This document shows, piece after piece, positions 19,635 through 29,942 of a stretch of 64,000 nucleotides of DNA; within the stretch, counting starts at the first letter, position 1, and every line of letters starts with the position of its first letter. Below the pieces are notes generated by a model. The model was given only the letters and a program-made list of their open reading frames with translations, ran no database searches and was not told where the DNA came from. This stretch comes from CAVXWV01 sp963695415 (GTDB lineage: Bacteria > Chloroflexota > Anaerolineae > Anaerolineales > UBA4823), in the NCBI GenBank assembly GCA_963695415.1, contig CAVOGL010000010.1:59705-123704 (forward strand). The letters run 5' to 3'. The position numbers were made by a program, and so were the translations under genes.

Positions 19635-19888
19635 GGTTAGATTCCTTTCAGTGTGAGGAAAAAACGGTAAGGTAAGTATACCTGCAATATTCCACAACAC
19701 CCATGGTCGGACTACTTCAATAAACCCTATAAAGAAAAAAACAGACATTCAACGGCGCTGGTTTTCTTATCATGTCAATCCAGCTTTCTGCGAATTGGAA
19801 TCCTCGAGCCTGATTATTGAAGATAAATTTACTAGGTTTAAATTTATTTGGAACACGCAAGTTTGTATAGATCACCGTGCATTTCAAG

Positions 19889-20362
19889 CTAAGGTCTACC
19901 CGTTAACCGGTCCCATTCAGCGACCGGCAACAAATCCGTGGGGAATGCCCATCCCAGCGTTTTCATCGATCCTTCGAAGTATTCCGTTTTGCCATCACCC
20001 GCTCTCCGGTAGCTGTTATCACATTCAACCAGGTAAACGTCCACCGGAAATGTGAGCCGGGTTTGGACATTATCTTCACCGGTCCATAGATAATCATCGA
20101 CCGACATCTTCTCGATGAGCTTGCAGTAGGTTCCATGGTAAACCCATAATCGGTCAGCGATGGATTGTGGAGGGTCATTCGCAGAAGGATCCCTGTTCAG
20201 GTGGAACCGTGAATCGGGGCATACCTCGGCAGGGCACCATGCTACCAGCGTTTCCGATGAATCAATATCGTAGGTAGGTTGGTTTGCTTTTACGATCGTC
20301 CCACATGCCGCAAGGCTCAGGGCAATAACAAACATGGGAAGGGTGATTGTTTGCTTCATCAT
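19889..20362 (-). CDS. hypothetical lipoprotein
   Basis: A 157-residue protein with a clear lipoprotein signal (KQTITLPMFVIALSLAACGT, lipobox LAAC). GGAGGATTA precedes tandem ATG codons at 20362 and 20359. The mature part has four more cysteines (CPAEVC, YCKL, VECD) that could form disulfides outside the membrane. I do not recognise the family. Confidence 0.7.
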   Translation of the reverse strand: MMKQTITLPMFVIALSLAACGTIVKANQPTYDIDSSETLVAWCPAEVCPDSRFHLNRDPSANDPPQSIADRLWVYHGTYCKLIEKMSVDDYLWTGEDNVQTRLTFPVDVYLVECDNSYRRAGDGKTEYFEGSMKTLGWAFPTDLLPVAEWDRLTGRP

Positions 20363-20417
20363 TAATCCTCCTGAAGCTAATTTCCAGCAATAACCAGGGG
20401 TGCCAACGGCTCATAGG

Positions 20418-20966
20418 CTACCCTCCTGCCGACTTCTTCCTCTCCCACATTGCCTTGAGGGCAAATATCTCACCCAGGTGGCGTACATTGTCCAGAAGTG
20501 CCATCTGGATGAGCTGGTACCCGCTGTATTTACCTTCAAATCCCACTCCTGCTTGCAGCAGCTCCTCGATGGAAGTCCTGGCAAGGAATGCAGAGACATC
20601 AGCTTTCACCTCGTCGATATAACCCAGCAGCTCCTCCCGGTTGAGATGGGGGATGGCTGCTACCTCTTCTCTTGTGTAGCCGTTGACGGATCCCCAGCCA
20701 TCCCGCCCAATACCCCGGGGATCATAGCCAGTCCGTTCTGCCCAACCGCCGCTGAACCACACCTCGTTGGTCGCTTCTTTGCCTTGAACATGCTGGTTCA
20801 AGAAGACATCAAACACCCTCGCCATATGCCAGACGGTGACGGCGATGCTGTTCGCTTCAGGATCGGGAGTCCAGTAAAGACAATCTTCGTCCATCACCTC
20901 CATGACGCGGTGCAGGCGTCGCAGGTTGTCGTTGAGCAGGTCGACGAGAACATCGTTTGCAGTCAT
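20418..20966 (-). CDS. DinB family protein
   Basis: An intact protein of 182 residues if the ATG at 20966 is used. DinB features are LVDLLNDNLRRLHRVMEVMD, then VTVWHMARVFDVFLNQHVQG with its metal-binding histidines, and NVRHLGEIFALKAMW at the C-terminus with the third. An upstream GTG or ATG at 21002 is in frame but adds only 12 residues of low quality, and neither start has a good ribosome site. Role: likely thiol- or damage-related hydrolase or transferase by family, not shown. Confidence 0.8.
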   Translation of the reverse strand: MTANDVLVDLLNDNLRRLHRVMEVMDEDCLYWTPDPEANSIAVTVWHMARVFDVFLNQHVQGKEATNEVWFSGGWAERTGYDPRGIGRDGWGSVNGYTREEVAAIPHLNREELLGYIDEVKADVSAFLARTSIEELLQAGVGFEGKYSGYQLIQMALLDNVRHLGEIFALKAMWERKKSAGG

Positions 20967-21009
20967 GTGGAATGGAGTGGTCGAACAATTCACGGACGGC
21001 ATAGCTGGA

Positions 21010-21561
21010 TTATACCGCCTTAAAATCGACTAAATTCCACACTTCGGTCATCCCCATGCCCTTGATATAAAATTTCCCCAAAGACTCGCCCACGAATCTG
21101 TCCTTGATCAGCTCGTAAGTCGGGTGCGTGACCTGGATGGTTCCCTGAATGCCGTGCAACTCCATGCGGCTTGCCATGTTCACCGTGGCGCCCCATAAAT
21201 CGTAGCTGAACTTCTTGCGCCTGATGACGCCCGCCACCAGGGAGCCCGAATTGATCCCGATGCGGAAGGTAATCTTCCTGCCGTTGAACTCGTGTTTGTC
21301 CACATAATCACGGACTTCGATCGCCATCGAGGTCAAGATCAGGGCATGTTCAGGACAGGGAAGCGGCACCCCATTGGCGATCACTTCCGGGAGGATACTG
21401 AGCAGGAGTTTCTCCGACTTTTCCTGTTCTACTTCCAGGAGCTGGTAGGCTTAATCCCGCTGGCGGATGACAGAATACAACATCAAGACCGTGATGCTGC
21501 CCAGGATGATGAAGCTGGCTCCATGATGAACCATATTGTGGACCTGCTGGAAATCGATCAT
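21010..21561 (-). pseudogene. class III adenylate cyclase with internal deletion and stop
   Basis: The frame begins at an ATG at 21561 with a membrane helix (ASFIILGSITVLMLYSVI), then meets an in-frame TAA, then continues AYQLLEVEQEKSEKLLLSIL and PEVIA. In normal cyclases this is followed by the catalytic core with F-x-D-I-x-G-F-T. Here it jumps directly to NGVPLPCPEHALI, GRKITFRIGINSGSLVAGVI, then KFSYDLWGATVNMASRMELH and the C-terminal end. About 65-70 residues, including the first metal-binding Asp and the dimer-interface loop, are absent without any frameshift. The product could not make cAMP. Confidence 0.75.
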
Positions 21562-21651
21562 TTGACAACCATCCAATCTTTTGTTAGAACTCTTTATGTC
21601 GCTCAACGACATATCGTCAACTGTCATAGCTTAACGGAGAAGGTCAAGGAA

Positions 21652-22051
21652 ATGTCCAAACAGGATTTGCCGGTCGAGGAGGGAGTGCCTGCCGGGTTAA
21701 CGCCATTGCGCGAGCCAACACTTTTCATCTTGTTGACGCTGTCCAAAGAACGCAAGCACGGCTACGCAATACTCAAGGATGTCGAGGCGCTCAGCGAGGG
21801 CAGGATTGTCCTGAGCACTGGCACACTCTATGGTGCCCTGGCTCGCTTGCTGGAACAGGGGTTGATCAGGAAATCTGGCGAAGATAATGGGAGTTCTTTT
21901 TCCAACAACAGATCAGGGAGTGTTGATACGCGGCAAACGTAAGTATTACGAGTTGACACAATTTGGATATCGGGTGTTGGCAATGGAAATTAAGCGGTTG
22001 AGTACGATATTGGCTACGGCTAACAGGGAACTGGGAGCAGAGGGGATCTAG
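21652..22051 (+). pseudogene. PadR family transcriptional regulator, frameshifted
   Basis: The winged-helix domain reads LREPTLFILLTLSKERKHGY, AILKDVEALSEGRIVLSTGT and LYGALARLLEQGLIRKSGE, diagnostic for PadR. After an indel at the TTTTT run near 21900 the wing and C-terminus continue as GKRKYYELTQFGYRVLAMEI. It ends two bases before the membrane-protein gene, which it probably co-regulates. PadR proteins usually repress an adjacent transporter or membrane gene in response to a ligand. Confidence 0.8.
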
Positions 22052-22053
22052 CC

Positions 22054-23146
22054 ATGCTGGTCCGTTTACTCACTCGCCTGTACTCTCACCTGCTCAAGCT
22101 GTATCCTGACCGTTTCATGGACGAGTTTGGGGTCGAGATGGCAAGTGTGTTCTCCCAGGCGCTGATGGGTCTGGACAATTCCACTCCCCCACCGATCACA
22201 AGGAGGATAAGAAATGACCCGTTTATTTTTACGAGAAGTATGGGATTTTCCGCGCACCTACCTGGATGCCCGGCGTTACCAGGTTTCCTCAGGCACCGGT
22301 GAAACCCCTGCCGGGAGAGCATCCTACAGGCAGGGGGATGTGGCAGAGACCTGGGTAGGGCGCCCCGCCTCCTGGACTGCTGCTCTTTTAGGCGCGTTAC
22401 CTTTCTTGCTTTTCGGTCTGGCTTACTTGCTAGAGGGGTTCGCCGAGTTGGGTGGGCTTTACGGTCCTGCTTTCAACCTGCTGGATGGAAGCTTTCTGGT
22501 CAGTCGCCTGTACTCCCCGGCAATCATCTTAACTGCGCCGGTTGGAGTTTATTTCATCTGCGTTCTGGGACTGTTGTTCGGTATTGTGAAAGGCTTTCCC
22601 CGCTGGTCTTATGCTTACCTGGGTTTGTCCGTCTACTTTGGCTGGTACTACAGCAACGGTCGCTTCTACGGTGTGGTTTACGGCTTGTGGGCATGGCTCC
22701 CTTTGCTCGCTGCTATGATCCTGGGTTTGCTGCTCAAACGCTCCCTCAAGCCACTGACCGGTCTGCTCCAGGGCATCTGGAACGACTGGACGCGACTGGC
22801 TTTCGCCCTCTACGCTTTCTTTCTACCGATGCAGACGATCTTCTTCTTCGATGGTGATTGGGGCGTATTGCAGCTTTATGGTCTGGTCTTCGATACTTTA
22901 CTGCTAGCCACCATAGCGGTCGTATTCTTGCGCTCGCGCACCACCTGGGGCAGGATACTCTCCCTGGAGGCTGCCATCCTGATCCTGGTTGTTAAAGGAA
23001 TCTGGATGACATGGATAGGTGAGGTCAAGGGTGTGCTGGATTTGCCAGTGGTAATATCCATCATCCTTCTCTATATTGGTTTACTGCTGCTGCCCGGAGT
23101 GATCGGGCTGCTGAGAGGGCGAGTTAATGCTTTGACATCGCAATGA
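22054..23146 (+). pseudogene. multi-pass membrane protein partnered with PadR, frameshifted
   Basis: The first 30 residues (LLTRLYSHLLKLYPDRFMDE, FGVEMASVFSQAL) are the permease-prefix-like motif seen in PadR-linked membrane proteins. After an indel near 22190-22210 the frame continues FLREVWDFPRTYLDARRYQ and about eight hydrophobic helices, ending 23146. Predicted membrane helices include AALLGALPFLLFGLAYLL, IILTAPVGVYFICVLGLLFG and VVISIILLYIGLLLLPGVIG. The regulator gene lies directly upstream. Function unknown. Its TGA overlaps the ATG of the next gene by four bases. Confidence 0.7.
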
Positions 23147-23649
23147 TCAGCATCGAAACACAACGACTGCACATCCGTAACTTTACCCCTGCAGACTGGC
23201 AGGGGTTCCAGGACGTCATCGTCCGCTACCAGGCTTCCGACAGCGCGAAATACGAACCGCCCTGGCCGACGTCGGATGATGAACTCCAGGGCATGGTCCA
23301 GTGGTTCGCCTCCGCTGACGACTTCCTGTGTGTCTGCTTGAAACCTGCGGGCACCGTCATCGGTCTGCTCGCCATCGAGCGAAGAGAGGACAACGAGGAC
23401 AATGTGCGCAACCTGGGCTATATCTTCCACCCGTCGCACCAGGGCAATGGCTATGCGCAGGAAGGCTGCCGGGCTGTCATGGCTCACGTCTTCAACAGGC
23501 TGGGAGCGGTGATGATCCACACCGGCACTAACCCGCAGAACGAAGCCTCCGTCCGTTTGCTGAACAGGCTGGGTTTCAACCGTGTCGATGAGGGTGAGTT
23601 CACCCTCACCCGGGAAGAATGGCAGGCGTTGAATCCCGACCTAACATAA
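23143..23649 (+). CDS. GNAT family N-acetyltransferase (RimJ/RimL-like)
   Basis: An intact 168-residue acetyltransferase. It starts ISIETQRLHIRNFTPADWQG, the RimJ/RimL-type opening, and carries motif A as IFHPSHQGNGYAQEGCRAVM and the motif B region NEASVRLLNRLGF. The ATG overlaps the stop of the membrane protein gene (ATGA), so translation is probably coupled. Substrate unknown. Confidence 0.87.
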   Translation: MISIETQRLHIRNFTPADWQGFQDVIVRYQASDSAKYEPPWPTSDDELQGMVQWFASADDFLCVCLKPAGTVIGLLAIERREDNEDNVRNLGYIFHPSHQGNGYAQEGCRAVMAHVFNRLGAVMIHTGTNPQNEASVRLLNRLGFNRVDEGEFTLTREEWQALNPDLT

Positions 23650-23663
23650 CCACGAAACACACG

Positions 23664-23696
23664 AACCTTGCGAAGGTTTGAAACCTTCGCAAGGTT
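23664..23696. repeat. nested palindrome repeat, copy 1
   Basis: AACCTTGCGAAGGTT, a TGA spacer, and the exact reverse complement AACCTTCGCAAGGTT. Each half is itself a small palindrome (six-base arms around GCG). It lies 15 bases after the acetyltransferase stop. The same half sequences occur at 51434 and 53943, and a differently spelled element with the same plan at 59425. Confidence 0.85.
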
Positions 23697-23877
23697 GGAT
23701 CGAAAAGGAGCGAAATGCCAGCAGTAAGCCATCGAATTTACCTGTGCCCCAGAGAAAACGGCGAGCTCCAGGCTGGATCATGGATTTTCCGCTATGGTGG
23801 AAGCGTGACGAATTCTTCGAGAAGTATGGCGAGCGCCGCGAAGAAATGATCCTATTTAATTTGCGGAGGAATCGTTA

Positions 23878-25159
23878 ATGCGCATTGCTATCATCGCTCC
23901 AGGAAGCCGGGGGGACGTCCAGCCATATCTTGCCCTGGCAAAAGGTTTACAAGATGCCGGTCATGAGGTGCGCATCCTGACCCATGAGAATTTCGAAAAT
24001 TTCGTCCGGTCGAACCAGCTGGATTACTGGACCTTGAGGGGGAACGTACAGGAAGTGGCTGAGAGCGAGGAGATGCGCCAGTTGTTAGCCAGAGGCAATT
24101 TCCTGGCGATCGCCAGGTTCCAGGCGGATGCGGCTCAACGCGCAGCCGTCGAATGGGCTCAGGACGGGCTGGCTGCCTGCCAGGGGATGGAGTTGATCAT
24201 TGCCGGTATCGGCGGTCTCTTCATGGGAGTTGCCCTTGCAGAAAAGTTGAGGCTCCCTCTGGTGCAGGCTCATTACGTGCCCTTCACACCCACCAAGGAA
24301 TTCCCTGGGGCATTATTCCCTCAAATCCCCTTCGAACTGGCAGTTGTTAACTACCTGTCCCACGTCATCACCCGCCAGATCATGTGGCAGGGATTTCGGG
24401 CAGCTGACCGAAAATCCAGAGAAAATGTGCTTGGGTTGCCAGCTGCCCCCTTTCTTGGACCTTATCACTCGGAAGTTTTCAAGGGAGTGCCCGTGCTGTA
24501 CGGCTTCAGCCCTTCCGTCATCCCGCACCCACCAGATTGGGGTGCTGAGCAGATCATCACCGGATACTGGTTCCTGGATGATGGAGATGCGTGGATGCCT
24601 TCCCCGGACCTGGTGGATTTTCTTGAGGCTGGACCGGCACCTGTATATATCGGGTTCGGCAGCATGAGTAACCGCGACCCGCATGAAACCGCCGAAACCG
24701 TGATCAAAGCGGTAGGGCTTAGCCAGCAACGGGCAGTGCTGCTATCTGGCTGGGGAGGATTGCAGGCGAACCGTTTACCGGATTCGATCTTCCTGCTCGA
24801 TTCAGTTTCCCATTCCTGGCTCTTCCCGCGCATGTCGGCAGTCGTCCACCATGGAGGCGCCGGGACCACTGCGGCGGGGCTCAGGGCAGGCGTCCCCACG
24901 GTGGTGATCCCGTTTTTTGGGGACCAGCCATTCTGGGGTGCGACGTGTGGAGGAGCTGGGCGTTGGACCGAGACCAATCCCGCGCAAGCAGCTGAGTGGC
25001 GAAAGCCTCGCCCAGGCAATCGAGGAGGCAGTTACCAATGACGACTTACGCCGGCGCGCAAAGGAACTTGGCGCCAGCATCCGTGCTGAAGATGGCATTG
25101 CAAAAGCAGTAGAGATCATCGAGCACATCAGCAGGGATCGTCCTGTACTTCCTCTTTAA
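23878..25159 (+). pseudogene. sterol-type glycosyltransferase (GT1, UGT80-like), frameshifted
   Basis: A GT-B glycosyltransferase of about 425 residues. The N-terminus is RIAIIAPGSRGDVQPYLALA, the acceptor half contains YWFLDDGDAW and the donor half has PVYIGFGSMSNRDP and AVVHHGGAGTTAAGLRAGVP, the HGG-x-G-T signature for nucleotide-sugar binding. One indel near 24945, after GDQPFWG, moves the last 70 residues (ELGVGPRPIPRKQLSGESLA) into another frame. Members transfer glucose to sterols or other lipids, but the acceptor here is unknown. The gene starts with GGAGGAATCGTTA upstream. A second GT follows at 27861. Confidence 0.82.
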
Positions 25160-25172
25160 GGAAACATTCTCT

Positions 25173-26598
25173 ATGTTCAATGAAACAGACCTGGAGAAAG
25201 TGATCAAGGAAACCATGCAGCGCTGGGACGTGCCCGGCATGGCGGTGGGGATTGTAGAGCACGGAGAGATTCGCTACATAAAAGGTTTTGGTGTGCAGAG
25301 CCTGGATACAGGTGCCCCGGTGACGAGTGATTCTGTTTTTGGAATCCAGTCCATTTCCAAATGCTTTACCGCCACTGCGGTCATGCAGTGCGCTGAGCGC
25401 GGGCTCCTTGACCTGGATGCAGCGCTGGTCGAGTACCTGCCCTACTTCCGGCTGGACGATGACCGATGCCAGCAGATGACCATCCGCCAGGCGCTCAGCC
25501 ACACCTCCGGGATGCCCGACATGGACGAGTTCGAGTATGTCGACCTGATATCGCATCCCGAAGAGGATGAAGGCGCTCCAGAACGCTTCGTGCGCTCGTT
25601 AAAAAACCGCAAGCTGGTCGCCAGCCCAGGAGAGCGTTTCAGCTACAGCAACATCGCCTACAATGTTTTGGGAGATCTGCTGGCAAAGGTCTCGGGCAGC
25701 ACCTTCGAGAGCGTGATGAAAGAACGCATCCTGCTCCCGGCTGGCATGACGAACAGCACCTTCCTACCCGGTGAGGTTCCGCCCGGTCTCCTGGCGGTGC
25801 CCCACCTGCGCTCGCCCGGGATGAAGCCCTACCCCGGCTATCCCTACCACCGCGCCGACGCCCCTGCCAGCTTCCTGCACGCCACGGTAGTGGATATGTG
25901 CCGCTGGGCACTCACCAGCCTGAAGCGCGGAGAGGGCAGCGGAGGCAGCATCCTCTCGCCAGCGGGTTACCGGCTGATGTGGACGCCGGTGGCGAAGCGC
26001 GGTGAGCCGCCCAGCATGTACGAGCAGATGGGGCTGGGCTGGAACCTGGGTCACTTCAACGGTTTTAACTACAATCTCTCATGGCGGAGCGGGGTTCGGC
26101 GGTACTGCCTTCTTTTTTATCCTGCCTGAGCTAAATTCCGCTGCGGTGGTGCTGTGCAACGAAGAGTCGTGGGCTTGCAACCAGGTCTCTCAGGCGATTG
26201 CAAATATGCTCACCGGGCAGGAGCCGCAGCCGGGACCCGTCTCGTGGATGGTTCCGGTCAGCCGGGCGCTGGCGGAGGGCGGCATCGCAGCCGCACGGGC
26301 GCGCGTTGCCGAGATTCAATCCCCCGGATGCGAAGAAGTCGAAATTGATCCCTGGGAGCTCGATATGCTTGCCATCCAGCTGCTGCTGGCGAAGCAGCCT
26401 GGTATGGCTATGGAAGTGCTGGATTTGAACATCCAGGTGCACCCTGAGCACATCGATGCCTATATGACACTGGGTAGACTTGCCCACCAGAAAGGTGAAA
26501 CCGTAAAGGCAAAAGAAATCCTCTTGCGAGCACAGTCCATCGATCCAGCCAATGCCAGTCTTGCCAGTCTGCTAAAGCAGATTGGTGATAATATTTAA
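25173..26598 (+). pseudogene. serine hydrolase (class C beta-lactamase-like) with TPR tail, frameshifted
   Basis: The catalytic domain has the S-x-x-K nucleophile in VFGIQSISKCFTATAVM and the Tyr motif as FSYSNIAYNVLGDLLAKVSG. One indel near 26085 separates LGHFNGFNYNLSWR from the GGAGFGGTAFFFILPELNS strand, which is the H/K-x-G position. The C-terminal 100 residues form a TPR-like helical repeat (DAYMTLGRLAHQKGETVKAK). Such proteins act as esterases, D-amino-acid or peptide hydrolases. It begins 13 bases after the GT gene stop, so co-transcription is likely. The fusion to TPR suggests a protein partner. Confidence 0.78.
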
Positions 26599-26647
26599 TT
26601 CTGCATACCATCGAACCAATTACCTTTCATAATAAAGGAAATCCACA

Positions 26648-26854
26648 ATGACCGAAGAACAAAACCAACCCGACAGCGCTGCCCCTGCGAAACACCCGGG
26701 CGGCTTCACCCAGCTTCAAAACCAGCCAGTGACTCTGCACAACACCGTCGGTCTGGTTTTCATGAGCATCATGGCGTTCATCCTGCTGGTGGCGCTGCTG
26801 CGCTCGCAGGGTCGTTACCAGGATTTGCTGAAGAAGATGATCCCGGAAGGATAA
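26648..26854 (+). CDS. small single-pass membrane protein
   Basis: A 68-residue protein with an acidic and Pro-rich N-terminus, one membrane helix (LVFMSIMAFILLVALL) and a short basic tail. AAAGGAAATCCACA precedes the ATG. It follows the serine hydrolase by 49 bases. I do not recognise a family; an accessory subunit role is speculation. Confidence 0.5.
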   Translation: MTEEQNQPDSAAPAKHPGGFTQLQNQPVTLHNTVGLVFMSIMAFILLVALLRSQGRYQDLLKKMIPEG

Positions 26855-26961
26855 CCATACCTGATATTCGCAAACGATAAAACGGCTGATGTATGGATCC
26901 AGGGGCAGTATCTGTTTCCATAATACAAGGGACGATTGTTCCCGGAAGGATTGATTAAAAC

Positions 26962-27828
26962 TTGGTAAAGACGAATAAAACAATAAAAATAAGTGATGGG
27001 AGAACTCTTGGATTTGCAGAATATGGATCAAGCGCCGGTTCGCCAATCATGTACTTTACAGGAGGTAATAGTTCAAGGTTGGAAGGTAAATGGTTCGAAA
27101 ATGACGCTCTTGAGAAGAATATCCGCTTGATTGTTCCAGATCGACCAGGATTTGGTCTCTCGACGTATCAGGCAAACAGGCAACTTCTCGATTGGCCTGA
27201 CGATGTCATTGAGTTAGCAAACGCTCTATCACTTGATACCTTCTCGATATTCGGTTTGTCGGGTGGTGGACCACACGTACTGGCGACAACGTACAAAATA
27301 CCTGATAGGTTGAAAAAAGTTGCCGTTATCAGTGGAACTGCCACGCCAACCATGCCGAATAAATATCGGGGAATGTGGGTACCCGTAAAAATTATTTTTT
27401 GGTCCGCCAAGAGACTGCCGAGCGTGAATTGATTTCTCCTTGGACAAATGGCAGGATTTTATAGCAATGAAGATCAGATGATGAAAAGAATGAAACAGGC
27501 ATTACCCAAGCCTGATGTGGAGCTGGTAGAAAGACGACCTGAAGTGATCCGTATCTTTGCAGAGGCGACAAAAGAGGCTCATCGAAATGGGATCAAAGGA
27601 GATGCATGGGAATGGCAGCTTTATGTCAATGATTGGGGTTTCCAGTTGATGGACATAAAAAAGGAAATCAGATTATGGTACGGTAAGTACGATCAGCAGG
27701 TGCCGATTGGAATGGGACGATTCCTTTCGAAGGAACTGCCGAATTCACATCTCATTGAAGTAGAAGATGGAGGGCATTTTTCTACGATTAACAATCATAT
27801 AGTTGAAATATTTGATTATTTGAGGTAG
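26962..27828 (+). pseudogene. alpha/beta hydrolase interrupted by an in-frame stop
   Basis: The N-terminal half has DGRTLGFAEYGSSAGSPIMY and FTGGNSSRLEG (oxyanion strand), DRPGFGLSTY, and the nucleophile elbow FGLSGGGPH. A TGA at 27430-27432 stops the frame after SAKRLPSVN, and the same frame reopens at once with FLLGQMAGFYSNEDQMMKRM through LWYGKYDQQVPIG (acid) and EVEDGGHFSTINN (histidine). So the catalytic triad is complete if the stop were absent. A TTG at 26962 is the likely start. No indel is needed, which differs from neighbouring lesions. Confidence 0.72.
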
Positions 27829-27860
27829 AAAGCCAACCATAAGACAGTATCAAGACACCA

Positions 27861-29136
27861 ATGAACATAACGATCAACACCTTCGGAACAAGGGGCGATG
27901 TACAGCCGTACATCGCCCTGGGTATTGGGCTTCAGCAAGCCGGACATTCCGTTCGCATCCTGTCCCACCAGATTTTCGAATCCTTTGTCAAAGAATATGG
28001 TCTGGATTTTTACCCGCTGAACCTGGACCCCCGCCAGGTGCTGGTCAACCAGGCGTTAGCAGAACTGGGGAACAATATGCTGCGCATCAACCGCTGGATG
28101 GAAGAGAACTTTAAGTCTGCGCTTGGGGAAATTTTCACTGCTACTCTTGAAGCGAACCAGGGATCAGATTTAATCATCAACTCTGGTCTGTCTTTTGCGG
28201 GGTGGCATGTCGCTGAAAAGTTGAAAACTCCAGCTTTAGCCACTTATCTTTGGCCCGTAACCCCCTCACGCCACATCCCGTCGGCATCCGGGACAATTCC
28301 TCCGAGGTGGCTGCCATTCAGAGGGTCTCCTCAATTATTGGTCGACCAAGCTTTCCAACCAGATGTTTTTCAATTTATTACTTTCCTCTGTGAACCTCAA
28401 CCGGAAAAAGATTTTAGATCTTCCACCGATGCGGTTCAGGGATTACTGGTCATTGGATGCTCCTGACAGCCCCACCACTATCATCTACGGATACAGCGCG
28501 GCCATCCTCCCCAAACCTCCGGATTGGACCGGCAACCAGCAAATTTCCGGTTACTGGTTTCTGGATACTGCGAGGGATTACCTGCCCGAACCAGATTTGC
28601 TGGATTTTCTGGCAGCCGGTCCACCCCCGATTTACATCGGTTTGGGCAGCATGGTCGATCACGAACGGAGTGAATTCACCCGGATTTTGATCGATGCATT
28701 AAAAGAGACCGGTCAGCGCGGGATTCTATCGGGTGGGTGGAGTGAGTTGGGTAGTGAAAACTTGCCGGATTTTATTTTCCCGGTGGGTGAGGTCCCTCAT
28801 GACTGGCTTTTTCCGCAGATGGCAGCCGTAGTACACCATGGTGGCGCCGGTACGACGGCTGCAGGATTGCGAGCGGGTGTGCCCAATGTGATCGTGCCAT
28901 CCTTCGCAGACCAATTCTTTTGGGGTTGGCTGGTGCAGGAATCAGGCGCAGGACCTAAACCGATCCCCCGCAAAAAGTTAACCGCAGCCAACCTGAGCGA
29001 AGCCATCCAGCAAGCCGTCCTCGACGAAAATGTAAAGAATAATTCAAGGAAGATCAGCCAGCATATCCGAGATGAAAACGGAATAGAAGCTGCCGTGCGC
29101 ATGATCGAGGGATTTGTTATAAAAAGTCATTTATGA
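27861..29136 (+). pseudogene. sterol-type glycosyltransferase (GT1), frameshifted
   Basis: A paralogue of the gene at 23878, beginning NITINTFGTRGDVQPYIALG. The donor domain has PPPIYIGLGSMVDHERSEF and AVVHHGGAGTTAAGLRAGVP. One frame change lies between about 28340 and 28370, from LVDQAFQ to NQMFFNLLLSSVNLNRKKIL. The C-terminal GPKPIPRKKLTAANLSEAIQ is equivalent to the other copy. Its TGA overlaps the ATG of the hydrolase at 29133 by four bases, indicating coupling. The acceptor is unknown. Confidence 0.82.
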
Positions 29137-29936
29137 TAAAACACGAACTCAAGACGACAACAGGCGTTCGCCTGGTATATGATGAGGTTGGGAAAGGACC
29201 AACCATCCTGTTACTGCATGGCGCTGGTAAGACTCGGAAAGATTGGAACAAGGTGGGCTATGTCAACCGCCTCAAAGACAGTTTCAAGGTTATCAACGTC
29301 GATATACGCGGCAGCGGTGAGAGTGAATACTTGACCCACATAGGGGACTATCAAATTGAGAAAATCTGTAATGACCTGGACGAAATTATCAAGGCCAGCG
29401 GAGAATCAGAGGTTATCGTCTGGGGTTATAGTTTCGGGGGCAGCATCGCCCGGTATCTGGGCGCCTGGTATCCATGTGCGCGGTCCGGCTGGGTGAAGGC
29501 AATCGTGGTGGTGGGTGTGCCTTTTGGGCGTGCGGTCGATGAGTTCTTCGACCGGTACATCGACGAGTTCATCGAAAAGTATGGGTCACTGGCGAGGGCA
29601 TATAATGAAAGCGCCCTGACCGAGGTGGAGCAGAAATCGGCAATCAAGGGACGCATCCCCGCCTGGGTTGCCTGTTTCCAGGCAATGCGCGGCTGGCCGG
29701 ATGTCGGAGCAAGCGAAATTCCGTGTCCAAAATTATTGGTAGCGGGTACCAGGAACAAAAGCGTGACGGACTGGCTGGAAGGAAAGGAGCAGAGCCTCCA
29801 GCAGGCTGGCGTGCAAGTCGCCCTGCTGGAAGGGTTGAACCACCAACAGGAATTCAGCCAGATCGAGCGGGTTTTTCCTACCGTAAGATCATTTCTACAA
29901 GGAATTAACTCCCATCCTGTCCAGATGCCCAGTTGA
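29133..29936 (+). CDS. alpha/beta hydrolase
   Basis: An intact 267-residue hydrolase. Visible motifs are ILLLHGAGKTRKDWN (oxyanion), the nucleophile elbow WGYSFGGSIAR, LLVAGTRNKSVTDW near the acid position and LEGLNHQQEF with the histidine. The acid strand has N-K where D is usual, so the Asp may be shifted. It is translationally coupled to the upstream glycosyltransferase, which suggests a shared pathway, perhaps deacylation of the glycosylated lipid; that is inference. Confidence 0.82.
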   Translation: MIKHELKTTTGVRLVYDEVGKGPTILLLHGAGKTRKDWNKVGYVNRLKDSFKVINVDIRGSGESEYLTHIGDYQIEKICNDLDEIIKASGESEVIVWGYSFGGSIARYLGAWYPCARSGWVKAIVVVGVPFGRAVDEFFDRYIDEFIEKYGSLARAYNESALTEVEQKSAIKGRIPAWVACFQAMRGWPDVGASEIPCPKLLVAGTRNKSVTDWLEGKEQSLQQAGVQVALLEGLNHQQEFSQIERVFPTVRSFLQGINSHPVQMPS

Positions 29937-29942
29937 CATTCC

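Noticed and set aside
23678..23878. 66-residue frame ending at the glycosyltransferase start
   Set aside because: It begins inside the palindromic repeat and shows no recognisable family, though WIMDFPLWWKRDEFFEKYGE looks protein-like. Kept out for lack of support.
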